Below, in pieces: positions 19,848 to 26,711 of a stretch of DNA of 26,711 nt; position 1 is the first letter of the stretch, and the number at the start of each line of letters is the position of its first letter. The DNA is from Schoenoplectus triqueter (Eukaryota > Streptophyta > Magnoliopsida > Poales > Cyperaceae). The translations under genes were made by a program, and so were the position numbers. The stretch is from contig CAXKVV010001202.1 of the NCBI GenBank assembly GCA_964058805.1, positions 1 through 26,711 on the forward strand. Direction: 5' to 3'. A model generated the notes under the pieces. It ran no database searches. It was not told the DNA's origin and saw only the letters and a list, made by a program, of their open reading frames with translations.

Positions 19848-21014
19848 TGTTACACTTAACATTTTTTTTGATTTGTCGATTTACAAAACAATCTTGAATT
19901 TTACAATTTGCCTTGTTTGAGTTTTGTGCAGGGATTAACATGCAAATGGACTAGTGCACAAGAACCAAGACTAGTGCTGGGATATAAGAGCTTAATCAAG
20001 ACTGCATTAGGCTTAGGTTTAGTTAGATTCAAACTGGGTTGAATTGGTCAAGATAAATTGAGCTTAAACAACAAGAAAATTGCATTTGCCCAGGGAATCG
20101 TTATAACGATTCAGTAAACGTTATAACGGTTCATCTCAATACTCAAAAATATTCTAAGGCAGAAATATTCTAAAAGAAACCAGAGTGTATCGTTATGTAA
20201 CGATTCAGTAATCGTTACAACGACTTGGGAAACGTATAACGATTTGATAAATCGTTATAACGTTTCAGTTCAGTTGATCTAACGGCTATTCTTTCTAAAC
20301 CGTTATAACGATTCGTAAATCGTTATAACGGTTCAGGCCGAAAAATAGTTTCTTCAGAAAATCTATTTTAAAAGGATTACCACTCTCACTGAAACTGATC
20401 TGACAGAGTTAAGTGAACTAATCTAGCTAAATCATTACTCTAGAGAGCTTACTAGCTACATACAAAGTGAGAGAGATAATTCAATAGATTGATACACTCA
20501 ATTAGCCAAATCTTTGTTCAAGCTCAATCTTGCTTCTCTCTATTCTCCCAACTTGATCCTTCGTGATCTTCTTGAAAACATTCTTTTGAGCTGTAGTGCT
20601 CACCTTTTCTTGAGTGTGTTGTCACTCACCCTTTTGAGTGTGTTGTCACTCTTGTTACCGATAGACTTGACAGCCCATTTTTGTAAGGGACTAAGTTCTA
20701 CAAGTGTAAAAACCCTTTTTAAATATATCGGCTCAACCTCAATTGTTAGAGGTTGAGGGTCCCGGAGACGTAGGCATTGTTGAAGCCGAACTCCGTTACA
20801 TCTTGTGTTCTTACTTTATCTTTACTTTCTTTTCTCATGTTTCTTTGATTGCTATATTCTTATGAGAATTGAATTGTTTTAAATCATATTTCGCTGCCAT
20901 TACACTTGAACATTAAGCCCCAAACCAGTTTATACATTTCTACCTTAGCTTCTTTACATTCTTGCACATTCTTGACCTTTCAATACCACCATCTAGGGCT
21001 TACAATCTTTATCA
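19848..21014 (+). mobile_element. Solo LTR of a Ty1/Copia-type retrotransposon
   Basis: The insertion interrupts the LINE reverse transcriptase between HRLKK and TTVFKNQF. It starts TGTTACACTTAACA, ends CTTTATCA and is flanked by AAAAC at 19843-19847 and 21015-21019, so both TG..CA ends and a 5-bp duplication are present. The inner words AGAGGTTGAGGG, GACGTAGGCATTGTTGAAGC and CGAACTCCGTTACATC are characteristic of plant Copia LTRs. There is no primer-binding site or gag-pol, so it is a recombination-derived solo LTR of 1167 bp. Orientation is read from these words. Its left (U3-like) half carries a palindrome array at 20099-20330. The 80-codon reading frame inside it is not a gene. Confidence 0.88.
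20099..20330 (+). promoter_or_regulatory. Array of CGTTATAACG palindromes in the LTR U3
   Basis: Five perfect 10-bp palindromes CGTTATAACG lie at 20099-20108, 20119-20128, 20253-20262, 20301-20310 and 20321-20330. Near-copies occur at 20191-20202, 20213-20222 and about 20232-20241. Two pairs are spaced exactly 20 bp start to start. The half-site AACGG/CCGTT(A) is a MYB-core word, so a MYB-responsive enhancer is a reasonable inference. Confidence 0.6.
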
Positions 21015-22003
21015 AAAACTGACAACCGTCTTCAAAAATCAGTTTGATTTTATGCATGAGAGGTTCACCATGAAGATGATTTTCTTAATAAGATAATTTA
21101 TTGAGAGATATCTGGAACATAATGACCTACATATATATTTATTAATTGGAAAAAGCATATGATAAAAATAAAAAATATATCATGTGATAGGCGCTTGAAA
21201 AGAAATGAGTTCCAACAAAGTACGTTTCATTTATTAAGGATATGCACATAAATATTGTGACTTGTGTCAGAACATGTTATGACGAGTCTGATATACTTTC
21301 TATTAAGATAGAATTACATCAACGAAGAATATTGAGTCCGCATATTTTCACCTCAGTAATGTATGAGATCATAAAAGACATACAAGGAGACATTCCTTGA
21401 TATATGCTCTTTGCTGATTATGTGGTGCTGATTGATGAGAGTAGAATTGGAGTCGATTAGAAATTAGAGTTGTGGAGAAACTTTAGAATCGAAAGCTTTA
21501 GATTTAGTAGGACTAAAATTGAATATATGAGGTTTCCGTTTAATGAGGACAACTCAGATGATCGAGATATTAGTTTGGACGAACAAATAGTATCCATGAA
21601 TGACACATTTTGATATTTGACACCAATGTTGCAGAGTAACTGAGGGATTGATGAAGATACTAGTCATAAATTAAAAGTCAGATGAGTGAATGAAGACAAA
21701 CATCTGGTATTTTCTATGATAAGAAGATTCTAAATAAACTAAAAGATAAGTTTTATGGGACGGTGATTAGACCCGTGATAATATATGACGTAGAATGCCG
21801 AACTATAAAAGGACAACACGTTCAGAAGATGAGTATAGCTGAAAAACAAATGTTGTGTTGAATATGTGACCACACAAGGAGGGATCGAATCAAAAATGAT
21901 GATAAATGGACAAAATTAAGGTAGAATCAATTCAAAAGAAGTTAGTCCAACACCATTTATGATGGTTTGATCATATTCAACGAAGGTCTTTTGAGAATGA
22001 AGT

Positions 22004-22769
22004 AAAATGAAGCTACCTTGCGTTGTGTCTTTTGAGAATGAAGTTGGCAAATATTATGTGCTACCTTGTCCTTTAGATTCGTGTTCTGATAAGTGTGCAC
22101 AGTAGCTGCTCGACGATATGCCTATGATGGATATTAAACTTAATCAAGTTGATTGAATAGTCAAAAGGTATTAACAAATGTATTCGAAATTTATAGATGA
22201 ATTAATTGTTTAAATTTTCAAGTAACATGATTTATTATGAACAAATTTATTAACATGGTATTGCCGATTGACATGATTTAGAAGTGACCTATGAATTTTA
22301 GTGATTTTAGGATTGTAAATGCTGGCTAAATATATTAAAAGCATGAATATACTATAGATGCATATTGAAAAAAACTTTGTTTATAATATTCAATATATTG
22401 TTCGATTAGTACAAATATTTTTATTAATATATAAATGGTATATACTAGATGTGCTCTTTGAGTTTTTGAGATTTTAGAATAAAAAAATATAGTCCATATT
22501 TCATTTCAAATTAATTAATGTATCCGCTTAATTAAGTATTTAAAGAGTTTGTACTTGTGCAGTTGAAGAGGTAATAGAAGCGCATTTAAAGGGAATGTCA
22601 CCATGAGAGGGGCATTTTGTCTTTTCATATTTTTGTTGATTTTTAATATATTTTGTTAAAGTTATATATTCATGGGCTAATTATAAAATATGTAAATTGT
22701 CAAGGAGACCAGGAACAACTTTTCTTTTCTTTTTCTTTTTTTTTAAAAGAAAAGAAAATACTTAAGAAA
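22004..22769. other. Intergenic, no gene recognised
   Basis: A 17-bp word TCTTTTGAGAATGAAGT occurs at 21987-22003 and 22028-22044, right at the point where LINE similarity stops. Otherwise the sequence is AT-rich, ending in a T-rich/A-rich inverted tract at 22718-22760. Confidence 0.4.
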
Positions 22770-23094
22770 TCTATATTATTAATAAAAAGCAGCTAAGAAT
22801 TGAACAGATTCATTTTTTGTCATTTCCTTCAAATTTTTTATATCCCAAAATACCCCTCATATAATGATTTACATTAATTTTGACTAATCAGATGAACACG
22901 ACAGCGTCCATTATTTTATATTCCTCTCCATTTATTTGCTATATAAGAGGAAAAAATTAAAGGTTGAGAGAAATCATACGAGATTATGTCTGATATAACA
23001 TCTTTTTCATATTAGAATGACGTACATATTATCATGTAATATTTTTTTATATCTAAATAAAAAAATTCGCTGTAACGCGCGAGTACACAACTAA
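22770..23094 (+). mobile_element. Short non-autonomous Helitron
   Basis: It starts TCTATATTATTAATAAAAAG and ends in GTAACGCGCGAG...CTAA, inserted between host A (22769) and T (23095) without a target duplication. A small stem (TCGC with GCGA, around 23067-23082) lies 9-10 nt before the CTAA end, as required for Helitron 3' termini. The interior contains CCCAAAATACCCCTC, a word common in plant Helitrons. At 325 bp it encodes nothing and would depend on a Rep/helicase from elsewhere. Confidence 0.82.
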
Positions 23095-23746
23095 TTATTT
23101 GAAAAGCTTGGAAGAAGCTGTCAAGTTTTAAAATACTTAAAAAGGTGATCGGTATAAGCTTAATAATTTCAATTAAAGATGCTAGTAGTCGTGTTAGAAA
23201 CTTTCTCCTGCTATGAGATTCAGCTTCTATTTCAAAAATTATGTATGATTTATTTGGATGTTCAAACGTATAAATACAACAATCTGAAGCGGAAATCACC
23301 GACAGGCGGCACCGCGGCAGCATCATTTGTCGTTTCTCCAATTGCATGTCAGCATGTTAACACAAGCAATTCATGTTTGTATAATTGTATTTTCTATTTT
23401 TGTAGAAATTTAATAATAATAAATTTCATATATTAAAATTTATATTTAGATTTTTTTCACGACCCTCCAATATTCTTTGAAATCTCTCAAAAAAACTCTA
23501 AATCGCGTATTTAGACCTGAATCCAAACAAAACACACAAAAAATTGTCCTTAAGAAACAGAGAAGGCTTTCCTCTGGAGAGACTTATAGAAATTAATCTA
23601 AATGGTTTAAGTTAATTTGGATGGTTAAAAATAGATTTAAATATGAATTTTGATGTATGAAGAATTTATTATATTAAATTAGATGGTTAATAGATGATTC
23701 ATATAAAAATTGAACCACACTTTAGAACGCTTTTTATATCGATTCC
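23095..23746. other. Intergenic, no gene recognised
   Basis: The opposing reading frames between 23012 and 23436 overlap each other and the Helitron end, and carry no motif. A short GC-rich patch (23288-23325) stands out, but nothing identifies it. Confidence 0.4.
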
Positions 23747-24729
23747 TAGGGCTGTTAATGGCATCATTTTGGCCATTTATCCGATCCGTATCGTACCCGA
23801 TAGGACGGGTATTGGTAAGATTTTATTTTCGTCAGGTCATCGGGTATGAGTATGGGTAAAAAAAATTTTGTTAACTTATCGGGTATGAATATGGGTAAGG
23901 GGTTTTCGTTATCCATTATTCATTGGGTAAATTATATAAATATATATAAGTACAATTATTTGGGTAGGTTATAGTGCTTTGCAAAGTAAAGACTAGTTTT
24001 TACTTTGCATTGAGATTCCATATCCTGACGGCTCAAATGATTAATCTAAGTTGTTTAATAAATTTTTTATGTTAAAATCTTGTAGAATATTAAATTTTAT
24101 AATTTTTTGAACTTTTTAGATTTTTTTTAAATTATTTTTAAAAACAGCTCTGAAATAGACCCTTTTATTATGTTAAACAAGGCTGTTTTAAAAAATAGTT
24201 AGAAAGCTCAAAAATTCATGAAATTTAATATTCCATAAGATTTTAACATAAAAAAATTATTGAGTAATTTAGATTGACCATTTAAACCATTGAAATATGA
24301 AATCTCAATGCAAAGTAAAAACAGATCTTTACTTTACAAAGCACCGTAACTTACCCCCAATTATTTTATATTTTAATAAATATTTATATAGTTAAATTAT
24401 ATAAATATATATAATAATTAGTATATATTTTTTATGACAATTGACATGAAAAAATTATATGATTTTTATTATATCTAAAATGTTAATTATCATTGCACTT
24501 TATTAATATATTTATTTAATACTATTTATTTGTCTAAATCATATAATTTTTTTTCATTAAATTATTTATATTTTTATTTGTTATCTCAATTACCCATTAA
24601 ATTTGTAATAAATAAGAATAAAATATGAAAAAAAATAATGAATATAAATAAAATATAAATATAAATAATAATAAATATGAATATAAAAATACTTCAAACC
24701 CTTACCTTACCCTAACCATTAACACCCTA
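23747..24729. mobile_element. Old hAT-type element with nested MITE
   Basis: The ends TAGGGCTGTTAATGG and (complement) TAGGGTGTTAATGG match over about 15 bp with one gap. The flanking 8-mers TCGATTCC (23739-23746) and CCGATTGC (24730-24737) agree at 6 of 8 positions, fitting a decayed target duplication. Subterminal GGGTATGGGTAA-like repeats recall the GGGT-rich left part of the element at 13191. No transposase is present. A foldback MITE at 23962-24358 is inserted within it. Confidence 0.75.
23962..24358. mobile_element. Foldback MITE, family A copy 2, with perfect 8-bp TSD
   Basis: The left tip GGGTAGGTTATAGTGCTTTG pairs with the complement of the right tip (GGGGGTAAGTTACGGTGC...). The arms pair through most of the 397 bp and share TTTATGTTAAAATCTTG with the copy at 12779. 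The identical 8-mer AATTATTT flanks it at 23954-23961 and 24359-24366. The 8-bp duplication fits hAT-type mobilisation of this MITE family. Confidence 0.88.
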
Positions 24730-26711
24730 CCGATTGCAAGCTCTTTAGTCCTGTTTGTCGAGAACGCCTGACAAGTGATCGACGAAATGCCCGACTAAAC
24801 ATTCAAGAGGGGTTGGTTGATGTCAAACAAGAAAGTTCACCAAGCCACTGAATTCGGAGCACTACAAGCCCCATCTCCTGTATAGATTATTCTCTCTTTC
24901 TCTCTCCCTCCTCAAGTTATTCTCCCAAAACAGCCAACTCCAGTGACAGATACTCGAGCATTTAAGAAAGGGAAACTAACGCGATCGCACATGCTGGCTT
25001 CCTCTTCAAGTCTATCAGGCACGGTTCCATGGTACCTAGGTTGATGCTCTAGTTCAGAAAGATCTCGTACTTTCAAACTGCAGCTCGGAAATGTTTTACG
25101 ACACGGTTATCCAAACACTGATGAATTCCAAACTGGAAGGTACTACTTCTATATGATAGGTTCATTTCAGTTGTAGAAACTATCTCTGAACTGGATCATT
25201 TGTTATTGGTTCTATGTATTTACTTTGACCTTTTACTTATATCTTTTTCTCTTTTCTTTAATCGTTGAAGCCCCATTATTACCCTGTAAAATTAATTTTG
25301 ATGCTGCACAGAGTGGCACAATTTGAAAAGTTTAGCTGTGTTACTCAACACAATCTAAATTGACGTCTTTGAGTCCTTCATTTGTATCACATATCATACA
25401 TGAAGAGATGAATTGAAGGTTTAAACTATCCATCTGATGCTCAATCAATTATTGCAAAATATCTATCAGTTATACCTTTATTTCACAGATGCATGGAAAA
25501 TATTGGGTATTTTGTATTTCACAAACTCCACTGTGTTGAAAAGAGAATAGTTGCATTTTCTGGCTCCCATGAAAGGAACAGACAAACTTGCAGATGATCA
25601 TGTTCTAATCCGTATTCAATAAAACTATTTCTGTGATCACTTTGGTAAAAGGTACTCTTTTGTAGTGCTAGTCCCTAACCATCTTATACAAAAATGAACT
25701 CCTAGTTTAGTCTGCATGTCATGTTTTATCTGGAAGAGGTTCCTTGCAGCCAAATTCTTCTTAGTATCAATTAATTGCATCTTCATTTTTGAGCATAAGA
25801 TAGCAAAATACTTTCTGAGTGCAGTCAGAATTTGGCTTGTTTCAGTAAGGAGTGCCTCTCCTTTGTGATCTGTTGGTGCATTCCATGATTTTTTTTCTGT
25901 CTTTTGGGACTAAAATCATCCTCAAACTGGAGCTAGTTGTTTCTTTTCTTCCCTCTTAGGCTGTGCTCCCGACTCGGGAAGTGTGGGTGAATGGATGGAA
26001 GTGGAAGAGAAAGAGGAGAAAGATCGATCGTCACCTCACTCCCAAGTTAATATCAGAGGAGGTGAGAGGAGGTGCAGGAGGGTTAACTGGGAAACTCGCC
26101 AATTGTTTTTTGCCAAAGTTGTTCGCCTGCAATTTGGGGGGTTAGAAGCTTAACCCTCTTCCCTTTCTTCACATATTCCATTTCACTGTTTTCCTTTCGG
26201 TCTCGACTCAGGAGCATAACGTTAGAAGTTGCAAGGTGTAAGCACTGACAATACATATTTAATAAAGGATTTTACCCACAGGCTGTCCCTTATTTCTTCT
26301 GCTATGTTAATAAAAGCTATTTTCATTTTGGGCCTAAACTTTCCTAAATTTCTACCAGTGCTTTGCTTGAATTCCAGAACATGTTAGTCCCACATGGACT
26401 ATCAAAACTTTAGGCATTAGATCTGGTTCTATATAAAGCCCTGACATGCCTTGAAAGTTTCATCACTAGATGTGGGGTGGCCTCTCGGGATCTTGTGTTT
26501 GCGTATATATTCGACGCTCCTATCTACAATATAAGGTAAGTTTTTAAATTAAGAGATTGAGATAAGTTTTATAGCAAAAAAAAAGTACATGATGCCTCAA
26601 TTCCTCCACTCTGACCCAATGTTGGATAGAGCCACAGTGTATGGTGGGGAACTGGGGATAGAAAACATGCGGCACCGGATCAGTGTTCTATGGCATACAA
26701 TCTCCTTAGTT
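24730..26711. other. Region without recognised gene; possible transcribed noncoding sequence
   Basis: Sequence at 24859-24925 is CT-rich like a plant 5' leader. It is followed by an exon-like stretch whose frame is open from about 25042 to a donor-like GAAG/GTAC at 25139 (VDALVQKDLVLSN...). Further acceptor-like CAG sites exist (for example near 25312, 25489 and 25749), but no chain of exons with a long frame could be built. The plus-strand frame at 25963-26145 is very basic, follows a TTAG acceptor-like site and has no family motif. A noncoding transcript or an old pseudogene is possible. Confidence 0.3.
26387..26437 (+). promoter_or_regulatory. snRNA-type promoter motif pair (USE and TATA box)
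   Basis: GTCCCACATGG at 26387-26397 matches the plant upstream sequence element RTCCCACATCG at 10 of 11 positions. TATATAAA follows at 26430-26437 with 32 nt between them, the spacing known from Pol II-type plant U-snRNA genes. The expected transcript start, about 26460, does not begin with any U1, U2, U4, U5 or U6 sequence I recognise, so the target RNA is unknown or the pair is part of a dispersed repeat. Confidence 0.4.

Larger units (their letters stand above)
17920..22003 (+). mobile_element. Decayed LINE (non-LTR) retrotransposon, split by a solo LTR
   Basis: The order is that of a plant LINE: a 5' leader with tandem repeats (18001-18152), then an AP-type endonuclease relic from about 18235 (GS*NVGSLTDKLRELV, QETK*). 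A linker at 19015-19254 contains WWWNDNVQKTI. The reverse transcriptase follows from about 19559 (ALKKIKTDK, EEWRRS-like DEWRRSILIPIFKNK, SHTMKLWERVIEHRL). It resumes after the inserted LTR with NQFDFM and, at 21410-21421, the active-site motif as FADY in place of FADD. The end is a C-terminal QHHL*WFDHIQRR near 21990. Many stops and frameshifts make it inactive. No poly(A) tail or 3' terminus follows, so the copy seems 3'-truncated. The exact 5' boundary is uncertain. Confidence 0.9.

Noticed and set aside
20514..20756. 80-codon frame, Leu/Ser-rich
   Set aside because: Lies wholly inside the Copia solo LTR, which does not encode protein.
22718..22760. T-rich/A-rich inverted tract just left of the Helitron
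   Set aside because: Low-complexity TTTTC/GAAAA sequence; the pairing is expected by chance in such composition.
1..26711. CRISPR array, operon or phage-like system
   Set aside because: No regular direct repeats with unique spacers and no bacterial gene organisation; the sequence is clearly plant nuclear DNA.

Overview
The window looks like nuclear DNA of a flowering plant: very AT-rich, with only two convincing host genes. One has plant-type introns (GT..AG) and belongs to the flavonoid-specific chalcone isomerase-like (CHIL) family. The other is an intronless ATL-type RING-H2 gene. The rest is dominated by plant transposons. Nothing seen fixes the species.

Layout: 1-3000 is AT-rich and apparently gene-free. 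3146-4831 (+) holds a CHIL promoter with an R2R3-MYB AC element and TATA box, a 5'UTR intron and four coding exons (203 aa). 4832-6520 is intergenic, with a 27-bp direct repeat. 6521-7105 (-) is a 194-aa RING-H2 ubiquitin ligase of the ATL family, whose leader carries two uORFs. CHIL and ATL are convergent. They lie in different functional areas (flavonoid synthesis and ubiquitination), so no joint pathway is implied.

From 8.2 kb on, the window is a transposon graveyard in which many boundaries can be fixed by terminal repeats plus target-site duplications (TSDs). These are a CACTA element (8227-9185, TSD TAC), a hAT element (11477-11920, TSD GCAGTTGC), two foldback MITEs (12376-12762 and 12779-13185), a composite hAT-type element carrying a decayed gene fragment (13191-15178, TSD CCCATATA), another foldback MITE (15197-15554), and a hAT element (15889-16887, TSD ATTCAAAC). 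A decayed LINE (about 17920-22003) is split by a Copia-type solo LTR (19848-21014, TSD AAAAC). After it come a short Helitron (22770-23094, between A and T) and an old hAT element (23747-24729) that contains a nested foldback MITE (23962-24358, TSD AATTATTT).

The last 2 kb (24730-26711) has no recognised gene. It holds a CT-rich, exon-like stretch and, near the right edge, a snRNA-type USE motif followed by a TATA box.

The most interesting signals are three. The composite hAT-type element seems to have moved as one unit although built from two different elements, and it carries a CpG-rich gene relic. The solo LTR has an array of CGTTATAACG palindromes in 20-bp spaced pairs. The foldback MITE family forms near-perfect long hairpins.
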